NCBI GenBank assembly: GCA_038502445.1
Contig: JAHLJS010000009.1
Location: 28,584,118-28,648,117, forward strand
DNA: 64,000 bases
Source of the DNA: Eremochloa ophiuroides
Lineage: Eukaryota > Streptophyta > Magnoliopsida > Poales > Poaceae
Direction of reading: 5' to 3'
This document shows, in pieces, positions 36,002-46,119 of this stretch. Position 1 is the stretch's first letter; every line of letters starts with the position of its first letter. The translations under genes and the position numbers were made by a program. Below the pieces are notes generated by a model that ran no database searches, had not been told where the DNA came from, and saw only the letters and a list, made by a program, of their open reading frames with translations.

Positions 36002-36837
36002 ATGTTGCTGCTAATATCCGTACGTGTCATCCGTCTAGCAGTATACAGTATATACTAGTACGGAGTAGTATGCTTGTGTACGTCTGCCATCTCCGTGTAC
36101 CTCCGTCTCCAAGTCTAATACATGGTGCTATGATAGTATGTTATATAGATATGGTTTGTTGCACTTAATTCAATATAAGTGGAATTTATATGTTGCCGAT
36201 TTTTTTAAAAAAATCTGTACACAAAATATCATCTTGCTGATCTAAAACAAGGGTAAAAACACAAATACCATAATAAAACAAGGGTAAAAATGCGTGGGCA
36301 AAATTGTCCTTTTTAACACCGTTAAATGGACTTAACAGATTAGGAGTAGACCCTCCCTTCGTTTTAAAATAGAAGGGGTAAAATCACAAAGTTAAAAAAA
36401 TAAGGGTAAAATCATCATTTCGCTTGAAGGTGAGGGTAGAAATGCCAAAACCCCTTATTTTTAAGCCCGGGACTAAAGAAAATATTAATCTCGATGAACT
36501 TCCGATTCAGGTTAACAACCGGGACTAAAGTTCCGACGGCTAGAAGCTCAGTTTTATAGGAGAGGAGCAGGGGACCTTTAATAACTGTTAGAGCCGCCGG
36601 CGTGGCTAAAATTTGAATTCCGGTTGGTGGCTATCATCGAGATTAGAAGTCCAACAGGTCTGGGTTTGAACCACAAACCAGGATTACAGGTCCTGAAATA
36701 TATACTTTCCCTCCGTCCTCTTCCCCTGGCCCAGTCATTTCAAGCTCTGTTCTTACTCGTCTCTTGTGTTCTTGCTCATCACTGGCCGCCAATTCAACAC
36801 TCATCCAATTCTAAAATCTTAGCAACTTCATTCTCTC

Positions 36838-37070
36838 ATGACTCATTTCGTGGTCTAGAAATAGAGAAATTTGTGCTTTTTTATTTATATATCATTTGAG
36901 CGCATGACTCATTTCGTGGTCTAGAAATAGAGAAATTTGTGCTTTTTATTTATATATCATTTGAGCACATGACTCATTTCGTGGTCTAGGAATAGAGAAA
37001 TTTGTGCTTTTTTAGATTGTGAATGATGGTGGATTTTTTTATTTATATATCATTTGAGCACAAAAATCAT
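36838..37070. repeat. Degenerate 65-bp tandem repeat
   Basis: CATGACTCATTTCGTGGTCT begins at 36838, 36903 and 36968, giving a 65-bp period over three copies. Further diverged pieces follow (TTTATTTATATATCATTTGA at about 37039; TCATTTCATGGTTTAGAAAT at about 37143). Confidence 0.8.
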
Positions 37071-37251
37071 TGGATAGTTTGCATATGTAGATGATAGAAT
37101 CTTGTAGTAGCTCACGAAAACTAGTATGCACGTTTTATTGCCTCATTTCATGGTTTAGAAATAGTGAAATTTAGAATGTAGCTCATTTAATTTTATGGTT
37201 CACAAAATGAGAAATTTATAGTAGTTGATGAAAATGAAAAGGGAGTCTTAG

Positions 37252-37479
37252 ATGGCGACTGCTAACAGGTCCTCGGCCTTGCATGGGGTCCGTAAGCGAT
37301 TGAGACCGGACCTCCCTCTCATTGCATGCGAAATGTGTAAGCAGAAGACTGTGTTGGAGTTCAGAGTGAGGAAGGAGGGTCCTAACAAAGGGCGCACCTT
37401 CTACGCATGTCCGGATCGGGAATGTGAGTTGTTTTTGTCATGGTTTGTAACCATTTTAATTTGTGATGATTTTGATTAG
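37252..37479 (+). pseudogene. GRF-type zinc finger gene fragment
   Basis: A 75-codon frame starts MATANRSSALHGVRKRLRPD and contains CEMCKQKTVLEFRVRKEG followed by NKGRTFYACPDREC. This fits the zf-GRF pattern: a Cys pair, then Gly-Arg-x-Phe-Tyr-x-Cys, then a final Cys. GRF fingers bind single-stranded nucleic acid in DNA-repair and topoisomerase-like proteins, and short GRF genes are numerous in grasses. A possible splice donor GAATGTGAGT lies at about 37420-37429, so the coding exon may really end there. A hAT-like element begins 229 bp downstream and no second exon is seen. It may be a broken or partial gene. Confidence 0.5.
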
Positions 37480-38220
37480 AGTTCTTGATTTGGTATTGCA
37501 ATTTTAGTGGGATGGCACTAGAACATGTTCAGATTGGTACTAGAAGAAAGAGTATGTTGTGCACGTCAAAAAACTCTTGTAAGCTTAGGCGACTAAGGTA
37601 CCTGTGTAATGTTTGGCAATAAACCAGCCAAAGAACGATCTGTCTATTTTAGTTGGAATTAGTCGTGAAATCCTTCTTATAAAGTGCATTGTACGCTTAG
37701 CGTGGAGTATAGATGGCCATGTAGCCCGAGGCACGGCGGCCCGGCCCACGTGAAAGACCCTAGTTTGGTTTTGGTAATTGATGAAACCTAGTTACTAATC
37801 TAAGTGCTAAGTATGTGTAGCCAAGAGAAGATTAGTGATAAGGAGGAAGATGACATGAGCTCAAGTGAAGATCAAGATGAAATGATCAAGGAGAAAGAAA
37901 AGGACTTAAAGAAGGAAAGCTAGAGGCTAAGGTATATTCAAATAGGGCTTTTGTTTCAGTGATCAAGACTCCAAGTGGGAGTGATCACATTTAGGATAGA
38001 TAGCCGACTATCAAGGGGAGAACTAAGCTATTGGATTACCTTCAAGTGCTCTAAGTTGCATCTCATGTGCTTTGATCTAACCAACCTAGAAAATCTCTTT
38101 GAAAACCCTTGAAAAATATTTGCAAAATGCTAACACACTGTGCACAAGTGTTGGAGACCTTGAGTGTTAGCACATAGAAGCAAGGGATGAGAAATAGACA
38201 TGAAAAACGCTGAAAAAGGA

Positions 38221-38732
38221 GCGTCGGACGGTGCAGAGGAGTAGCGTCGGACCATTTGTTCGTGTCCGATGCCTACACTTTGAACTGTGCTGTTAGCAAG
38301 CGTCGGACGTTTGTTTAACGAGCGTCGGACCAATGCTATTTCCAGTCCGACGGTTCAGCGTTACTAGTGTTGACGCGTGGCAAGTTGTGAGAGCGTCGGA
38401 CAACCGAGGTTAGTCCGACAGCAAGCGTCGGACGCAGTCCGACGGGTTTTTAGCGTTTCTAAACCTCTCTGGAAGTGTCGGACGATTCATTTCTTTAGTC
38501 CGACGGTGCTCGAGTGATCGTCCGACGGTACGCGCACAGTGAACTGAGAGAGAGCGTCGGACGCAAGTGTTTAGTCCGACGGCTCCTGTCCGACGGTTTG
38601 AAAAAACGCGCGATGAGATATCCGTTGCGATTGGACGATCGACGTTGAATCCAGCTGACACGTGGCTTCATCGTGAGCGTCGGACGCAGAGTGTTAGTCC
38701 GACGGAATCAGTCCGATGGTAGCGTCCGACGA
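38221..38732. repeat. GTCGGAC/GTCCGAC array in left LTR
   Basis: About twenty copies in mixed orientation just upstream of the TATA box. Typical contexts are GAGCGTCGGAC and AGTCCGACGG. The segments between copies at 38300/38322 and at 38393/38425 are absent from the right LTR, showing that the array changes length by deletion between repeats. Confidence 0.85.
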
Positions 38733-38789
38733 TATCAAAACGTGCTTAACGGCTATTTCGAGTGGGGTAACGGCTAGATTTGCTTTTGG

Positions 38790-38803
38790 GGGTATTTATA
38801 CTC
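38790..38803 (+). promoter_or_regulatory. LTR TATA box
   Basis: GTATTTATACTCCC lies directly after the GTCGGAC array, and the right LTR has the same box near 47106-47119. It is the likely Pol II promoter of the element transcript. Confidence 0.65.
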
Positions 38804-39648
38804 CCTCCCTGGTCACTTGGTGACTGGCTTGCACACTTGGATCATTGTCATACACTTTGTTGCATTCTAACCTCCCACTCTCTCACTAGTTCATCATCTT
38901 GATCATTCTTAGTGAGATTGAGTGATCCTCAAGTGCATTCTTGCTGTTGTTTTGCATTCTAGAGCACTTGAGAGCAAGCCTTGGTTCAGTTCTTATTCTC
39001 TTGGGACATTGCCGTGTCCCTAGACGGCTTGGAGGAGAAGAAGGTGTGGAGAAACTTGGTGATTGTGCTTGCTCACACCGGTGATTGTGAGGGGTCTTGT
39101 GTCTACCCCGAGCGGATAGCTCAAAGGTAACTCTAGTGAGTTGCTCGTGTCTTTGAGTTATTTCCTCCGTAGTAGGTTCTTGTGGCGTCTAGTGTAGGCT
39201 CGGTGTGTGATACTGATTAGCCACCGAACCACTGGTTGAAGTCGACACAACGAGGACGTAGCGTGCCGGCAAACACGTGAACCTCGGGGATAAATCTTTG
39301 TGTTCATATTGCTTTCCTCACCTTCGAGTGAGTGACTTGATCTTTATCCCAGTGATTGACTTCATCTCAAGGCAAAGGTATAATCGACAATCATCCCTTT
39401 CTTATACTTGTGCAAAGTAGCTTGTTCTCTTGTCTTGAGTAGTTGTGTAGTCATTTAGTTTTTGCTAGCTTGCTTGTGTGGCTTAGAACTAAGGATTAAC
39501 TAGAATTGTGTAGGTGGCATGCCTAGGTTAGTAGTTGCTCTAACATTGCACATTTAGCCATATTTGTTACTAACCTCTTGGCCTAAGTGCTTTGTAGAAA
39601 TTTTATTAGGCTATTCACCCCCCTCTAGCCATATTAGGACCTTTCAAG

Positions 39649-39660
39649 TGGTACCGGAGC
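39649..39660 (+). promoter_or_regulatory. Primer binding site, initiator-Met tRNA type
   Basis: TGGTACCGGAGC lies 2 nt after the LTR end. It resembles the usual copia PBS TGGTATCAGAGC, with two changes. Confidence 0.85.
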
Positions 39661-39706
39661 CGTGGTCACCGTTTAGTCAAGGCTTAACATCCTTCGGTGC
39701 GTTGAA

Positions 39707-41770
39707 ATGGCTCATATCATGTTCAATCATGTTGGGGGCAAACCACCTCACTTTGATGCCACAAGCTCATTTGATTATTGGAAGAGAAAGATGATGATGT
39801 ATCTTGGCTCAATTCATGAGAAGGTGTGGGAGGTCACCGAGAAGGAATACATTGTGCTTGATCCCGCAAGCCCCACACCTAGAGAGCAAGAGAACAACTA
39901 ATGTAACACAATGGCTCTCAACACCATTTACAATGTCATTGACTCAAAGGTGTTTGAGCAAATCAAGGATTTGGATAGAGCAAGTGAAGTATGGGTAAGA
40001 TTAGAGCAAACCTATGAGGGCACTTCAACGGTAAAGAGTGCCAAGTTGTACATGCTCAAGGATAAGCTCTCAAACTTCAAGATGGATGATGGAGAGAGCA
40101 TTCCGGAAATGTTCTATAGGCTTCAAGTGATTGTCAATGATCTCAAGGCCTTGGGTGAGAAAACAAGTGATGAGGACTTCTCCCACAAGTTTCTCATGTG
40201 CTTGCCCAGGAGGTTCAAGACCTTAAGAACTATCATCTTCCGAAGCGGCTTGAAGGGTGTCACTCCAAATGAGGTTCTTGGTGATGTGATGACCGAGAAT
40301 CAATACAATGAGAAGAGTGATAGTGAAGAAGTGAAGAAGGAGGATGACAAGAGCAAGAAGACCGTGGCATTCAAGTCCACCACCTCTTCTTCCAAGAACA
40401 AAGGCAAGGGCAAGAAAGTGCAATCTAGTGATGATGATGCATCTAGCCTTGATAGTGATGATGAGGCACTAGCTCTCTTTGTGCGCAAGTTTGGAAGATT
40501 CATGAAGAAGAAGAGCTATGGTGGTAGAAAGAGAAGAGATAACTTCAAAGGCAAGAATGTAGTGAGGAAGTGCTACAATTGCAAGAGCACGGATCATCTT
40601 GTGGCGGATTGTCCTAATGCTAGTGATGATGAAGATGATTACAAGAAGAAAGGCAAGAAGGACAAGAAGGACAAGGTTGAAAAGAAAGAGAAAAAGAAAT
40701 TCAACTTCTCTAAGAAGAAAGGTGGATCCTATGTGGTGACATGGGATAGTGATGCTTCCTCCGATGATGATGACTCTAGTGATGATGATGAGAGGAAGAC
40801 ATCCAAGAAGAAGGCCATGGCTTCTATTGCTATCAACAAGAAGTCTTCATCATTTGATTCATCATGCTTCATGGCTAAGACCACCAAGGTAAAATACGAT
40901 GACTCAAGTGATGACGAAAAAGATGATAATGATAGTGATAGTGATGATGATGAGCCTAGTGTAGCACAACTCATGGATATGTTAGAGCAAGCCGAATATC
41001 TTATTAGCTCTAAGTCTAAGAAGTGCAAAGAATTATCCAAGAAATTAAAAACTCTTGAACAATCCTTTGATGAGCTAAGTGCTTCTCATGAGTGTCTAAA
41101 GGAAGACCATGAGGATCTCAAACTAGCTCACACCAAGCTTGAGGAAGCTCACTCCTCACTTTTAGAGCTAAGAAAGGTAGAGGATATTGGTAAAACATGT
41201 GATGTGGGTGTAACTTGTGATCTAATGAATGAAACACTTGTTGCAACTACACTTAATAACACTAGCTCCTCATCATCATCCACTTCTACTTCTACCTTTA
41301 CTACTAGTGTTGATCCAACACTAAAAGTTGAAAATGAGAAATTGAAGAAGGAAGTGGACAAACTAACCCGCGCATTAGGCAATGCCTATGGTGGGGATGC
41401 CCGCTTGCTACAATGCTTGGGTAGCCAAAGATATAGTAACTCTAAGGAGGGATTTGGCTATACTCCCAAGAAAGGTAAGGCGGCCTTTATAAGTTCAAAG
41501 CCTAGCTTTGTGAGGAGCAATGGTCGGTTTTGCTACAAATGCAAGCAAGTTGGGCATATTGAGGCAAATTGCATCACTAACAGCAAGAACAAGCAAATAA
41601 AATTTGCAAGTGCTAAATCTATTAGGCTTGATTCTTGTTACATGCTTACCAAGGGTGAGAAAGGTGTCAAAGTCAAATACATTGGTACACCTAAAGAGAG
41701 CCCAAGGTTGAAGGCTATATGGGTACCAAAGGCTTTGGTTGCTAACCTTCAAGGACCCAAACAAGTATAG
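39707..41770 (+). pseudogene. gag: Sirevirus-like gag, premature stops
   Basis: Begins ATG 39707 (MAHIMFNHVGGKPPHF) with a UBN2/gag region (FDYWKRKMMMYL). A TAA at 39899-39901 interrupts it, and the same frame continues from 39902 to a TAG at 41768-41770. Two zinc knuckles are present, CYNCKSTDHLVADC (from 40571) and CYKCKQVGHIEANC (from 41531). Between them lie Lys/Asp/Ser-rich acidic blocks and a predicted coiled coil (about 41000-41190). The last TAG stands where the first Sirevirus-like element has Trp in VWVPK; a second stop (TGA) follows at the equivalent gag end, 13 nt before pol. Gag would form the particle and bind RNA. Confidence 0.88.
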
Positions 41771-41801
41771 GTACCTAAAAAGCATTGATTTTGTTTTGTA
41801 G

Positions 41802-44800
41802 GTGAATTACAAAGCCGGAGGGAGGCATTGGGTTCTTGATAGTGGGTGTTCTCAACACATGACCGGTGATTCAAGAATGTTCAACCAAATCAATTCTAGT
41901 GGCAATGAGTACGATAGTATCACATTTGGGGATAATAGCAAAGGCAAGGTCAAGGGTCTTGGAAAGATTGCAATATCAAATGATCTAAGCATCTCCAATG
42001 TGCTATTAGTTGAGAATTTGAACTTCAATCTATTGTCGGTAGCTCAAGTTTGTGATCTCGGTTTCAAATGCATCTTTGGTGTTGATGATGTAGAAATCAT
42101 TAGTGTGGATGGATCAAATTTGATATTCAAGGGATTTAGATATGAGAATCTCTATCTAGTGGATTTTGGTGCTAGAGAATCACAATTGTCAACATGCTTA
42201 CTCTCTAAGTCAAGCATGGGTTGGTTATGGTATAGAAGGCTTGGTCATGTTGGAATGAAGCAATTGAACAAACTTGTGAAGCATAACTTGGTTAGAGGTC
42301 TTAAAAATGTTGAGTTTGAGAAGGACAAGTTATGTAGTGCATGTCAAACCAAAAAACAAGTAGGCAACACTCATCCTAAGAAGAGCATGATGAGCACATG
42401 CAAACCATTTGAGTTATTGCACATGAACTTGTTTGGACCAACTACATATACAAGCATTGGCGGCAACAAGTATGGTTTGGTGATAGTGGATGACTTCTCA
42501 AGATACACATGGGTTTTCTTTATAATTGACAAAAGTGATGTTTATGGTATCTTCAAAACTTTTGTCAAGAGAAGTTGCAATGAATTTGAAACAACCATCA
42601 AGAGGATGAGAAGTGATAATGGTAGTGAGTTCAAGAATACAAGAGTTGATGAGCTTTGTGATGACTTAGGAATCAAACATCAATTCTCGGTTAAGTACAC
42701 ACCTCAATCAAATGGCCTAGTTGAAAGAAAGAATAGCACTCTCATTGATATGGCAAGATCTATGCTTAGTGAGTATAATGTGAGTCAATCCTTTTGGGCC
42801 GAAGCAATCAACACGGCATGCTACTACTCCAATAGACTCTATTGCCATCCTATGTTGGAGAAGACTCCATATGAGATCTTGAATGGAAGAAAGCCAAATA
42901 TTGCATATTTTCGGGTGTTTGGTTGTAAGTTCTACATATTGAAGAAAGGAGCTAGATTGAACAAATTTGAGAAGAAATGTGATGAGGGACTCTTGCTTGG
43001 TTACTCCACCACTAATAAAGCTTATAGAGTTTGGAACTTGGGAAGTGGTCAACTTGAGGAAGTTCATGATGTTGAATTTGATGAAACCAATGGGTCTCAA
43101 GATCAAAATGAGAATCTAGATGATGTGAATGGACCTCAATTGGCAAAGGCTATACAAGAAATGGACATTGGTGACATAAGGCCGACTCAAGTGGTTGACA
43201 TATAAGATGACAAAGATCAAGTGCAAGTTCCATCAAATGATCAAGCTAGTGACTCTCAAGTGCAAAATCAAGATCAAACTAGTTCCTCTCAAGCAAATCA
43301 ATCAAATGCACAATCAAGCTCAAGTAATCAACCTCAAGTGCTTCAACCCACAAACATTGCAAGAGATCATCCTTTAGACCAAATTGTTGGTGATATTCAA
43401 AAGGGTGTGTAAACAAGATCAAGACTAGCATCATTTTGTACTCACTATTCATTTGTGTCATTTGAAGAGCCGGAGAACATTGAGAAGGTATTAAAAGATA
43501 GTGATTGGATAAATGCTATGCATGAAGAGCTCAACAATTTTGAAAGAAATGAAGTTTGGGAATTGGTAGAGAGACCAAAAAACTACAATGTCATTGGCAC
43601 CAAATGGGTATTTAGAAACAAGCAAGATCAAGATGGTGTTGTAATAAGGAACAAGGCAAGATTAGTGGCACAAGGATACACTTAAGTAGAAGGATTGGAC
43701 TTTGGTGAAACCTATGCTCCGGTTGCAAGATTGGAAGAAATAAAAATTCTTCTAGCATATGCTTGTGCTCACAACATCAAGCTCTACCAAATAGATGTCA
43801 AAAGTGCATTTCTCAATGGATTCATCAATGAGTTAGTATATGTTGAACAACCACCCGGTTTTGAAGATGAGAAGAAACCAAATCATGTGTACAAGTTAAG
43901 GAAAGCACTCTATGGTTTGAAACAAGCAGCAAGAGCATAGTATGAGAGGCTAAGGAATTTTCTCCTCTTTAAAGGTTTCAAGATGGGCAAGGTTGACACC
44001 ACTCTATTCACCAAGAAGGTTGATGGTGACTTGATGATCATGCAAATCTATGCTGATGACATTATCTTTGGATCAACTAGTCAAGCCTTGTGTGCGGAGT
44101 TTGAAAAGATGATGGCTAAATAATTTGAGATATCTATGATGGATGAACTCACATACTTCCTTGGACTTCAAATTAAGCAAATGAAGAATGGCACATTCAT
44201 AAGTCAAGGCAAGTACACAAGAGACATGATCAAAAAGTTTCGAATGCAAGATGCAAAACCAATTAGCACTCCCATGGGGACTAGTAGAAGCTTGGATGGA
44301 GATAAAAGTGGTAATATGGTTGATCAAAAGGTATATCAGTCTCTAATTGGAAGTTTGCTCTATGTCAACGCATTAAGACCGGATGCCATATTTGGTGTGT
44401 GCATGTGTGCTAGATATCAAGCATCTCCTAGAGAAAGTCATATGAAGGCCGCAAAGAGGATATTGAGATATTTAAAGCACACTCAAGATGTTGGATTGTA
44501 GTATCCCAAGGGTGCAAAATTTGAGTTGATTGGATATGCCGATGCGGACTATGCCGGTTGCAAGATAAATGGAAAGAGTACATCGGGCACATGTCAACTC
44601 TTGGGAAGATCTCTTGTCTCATGGTCATCAAAGAAGCAAAATAGCATATCACTCTCCACCGCCGAAGCCGAATATATTAGTGCGGGGAGTTATTGTGCTC
44701 AAATCCTATGGATGACGGCAACTTTGAGGGATTATGAAATTAACTTCAAGAAAGTGCCATTGCTTTGTGACAATGAGAGCGCTATCAAGTTAACTCAAAA

Positions 44801-45002
44801 TCCGGTTTAACATCAAAGAACCAAGCATATTGATGTGAGGCACCACTTTATCCGAGATCATTAACAAAAGGGTGACATTGACATTCAAAGTATTGGAACC
44901 GATGATCAATTGGCCGACATACTCACCAAGCCACTAGATGAGAAGAGGTTTTGCAAGTTTAGGAATGAATTGAATATTCTTGACTTCTCCAATATGAGTT
45001 GA
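41802..45002 (+). pseudogene. pol: Sirevirus-like pol, eight nonsense codons, no frameshift
   Basis: A single frame of 1066 codons from GTG 41802 to TGA 45000-45002. Internal stops lie at 43203-43205, 43410-43412, 43683-43685, 43938-43940, 44121-44123, 44499-44501, 44808-44810 and 44862-44864. Domains in order: protease DSGCSQHMTGD (about residue 13), integrase zinc-binding region (GHVGM, CSAC), and a catalytic core in which the first Asp is replaced by Asn (HMNLFGP, codon 42426-42428) while RSDNGSEF and NGLVERKN remain. RT with an intact YADD (about 44050) and RNase H (DADYAG, TAEAEY, DNESAI) follow. No ATG opens the frame: GTG follows a T-rich TTTTGTAG. At several stops the related element has Gln or Trp. 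Confidence 0.92.
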
Positions 45003-46105
45003 GATCATCCCCACACATATATGACATGCCTCTACTTCGACAAAGTAAGGTAAAATTGTTTGGCATAACATTCATACTTGCTAGGACTTGTCTAGAGCAT
45101 ATAGGCATACACACGTAGGAACATTCATAAAAACAAATGTTTTGATGTATATATGCTACCATTATTGTTTTACTTGCTTATATGGCCTAGTGGTAACATA
45201 TGACATGTGTATGTGCTTGATCTCCTATTGTTCAATCTATTTCATGAGCTCTAAGTGTATAACTTAACATGGGCAAGATAACCTCTAGTGGCGTGAAGAA
45301 GCTTGTCCTTGGATCAAACCTAGTTATATATCTTAAGCAAGTGCACTAGATTGAACCAAAGTGAACAATAATCTCTTTCCAAATCAAATGAACTTGACTA
45401 ATTTCTCTTCACTAAAATGAAGCTTTTTGTGCAATTGTTGACAAAGGGGGAGAGAAAGTTACAAAAGAAAGAAAAAGAAAGAGAAAGAGCGATGAACCAT
45501 CATTAGGCCGATGATGAGAGAGCAATAGGCCAAAGGAAAGTAGGGGGTAATTAAAATTTTGAAGCACACAAGTAGGGGGAGCAATCACATATGCAAGTTG
45601 TTGCATTTGTATGTGCATTAATCATATGATTGCTCATTGCATTTGTATTTACTTTCTTATACATGCTTGTGTGGTGTATTGCTAGTAGTAGGATTTGAAT
45701 GATGATTTGATCAACTAACATGTGTAGGGGTAACTAGTTGGTCGTATTTCTTCAAGTGGTAACTAGAGCTTGCTTATAATGTGATCTCACGGTATACTCT
45801 AGTATTTGTGACCTTCTAGTTACTAAGGTGCTAAGGATGGTGTACATGGCAACTCCGATGGTATCACGCTTCAAAGGTCCATTCTATACACCATTAGCAC
45901 AATTTTGGTAGAATTACTCTCTATTCAGTACATAGGTGCTAGCTTTCAATCCAAACTCGATGCACATATCTAGGGGGAGCCAATACTACCAAAATAGAAC
46001 TTATGATGATTGTCTAAATCCTTTCATGATCTACTCATGAACAAGCATGATAAGTTCAAAATCTTAATGCATATTTCTGTTGTAAAAGGATTGTCATCAA
46101 TTACC
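45003..46105 (+). other. Noncoding region between pol and the 3' LTR
   Basis: About 1.1 kb without an open frame of interest. Purine-rich tracts such as AAAGGGGGAGAGAAAG (about 45443-45458) and TAGGGGGAGC (about 45572 and 45971) occur before the final tract at 46105-46118. Repeated purine tracts here are a known trait of Sireviruses. No envelope-like gene is seen. Confidence 0.7.
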
Positions 46106-46118
46106 AAAAAGGGGGAGA
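46105..46118 (+). promoter_or_regulatory. Polypurine tract
   Basis: CAAAAAGGGGGAGA sits directly upstream of the right LTR start TGAAGGACCC at 46120. It would prime plus-strand DNA synthesis. Confidence 0.85.
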
Positions 46119-46119
46119 T

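Larger units (their letters stand above)
35157..36454. mobile_element. Mutator-like element (MULE), 1298 bp, possible Pack-MULE
   Basis: A 9-bp direct repeat TTATTTTTA flanks it (35148-35156 and 36455-36463). The ends are long inverted repeats of roughly 130 bp: the left starts GGGAATTTGGTGTTTGTACC and the right reads inward GGGGTTTTGGCATTTCTACC. Both arms share AACTTTGTGATTTTACCC and reach an AACACCGTTA block. Long TIRs with 9-bp duplications define MULEs. No transposase is present. It holds a GC-rich segment (35400-35760) unlike its AT-rich arms, and a MITE (35782-36001). Confidence 0.85.
35103..36720. mobile_element. CACTA-like non-autonomous element remnant, split by a MULE
   Basis: The left side (GTTACTAGTAAAGAACAGGG, then GGCTTTAGTCCCAGTTA) resembles a mutated CACTA end followed by the TTTAGTCCCGGTT subterminal repeat common in grasses. 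After the MULE the same style continues on the other side (CGGGACTAAAG at about 36469 and again near 36520-36530, then GACCTTTAATAACTG). The right terminus is not defined, and the class rests on repeat style only. Confidence 0.45.
37751..39646 (+). repeat. Left LTR (1896 bp)
   Basis: TGAAAGACCC...GGACCTTTCA. It contains the GTCGGAC array (38221-38732) and a TATA box within GGGTATTTATACTCC (about 38790-38803). It is 52 bp longer than the right LTR, mainly because of two segments of 22 and about 32 bp bounded by GCGTCGGAC repeats. Confidence 0.95.
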
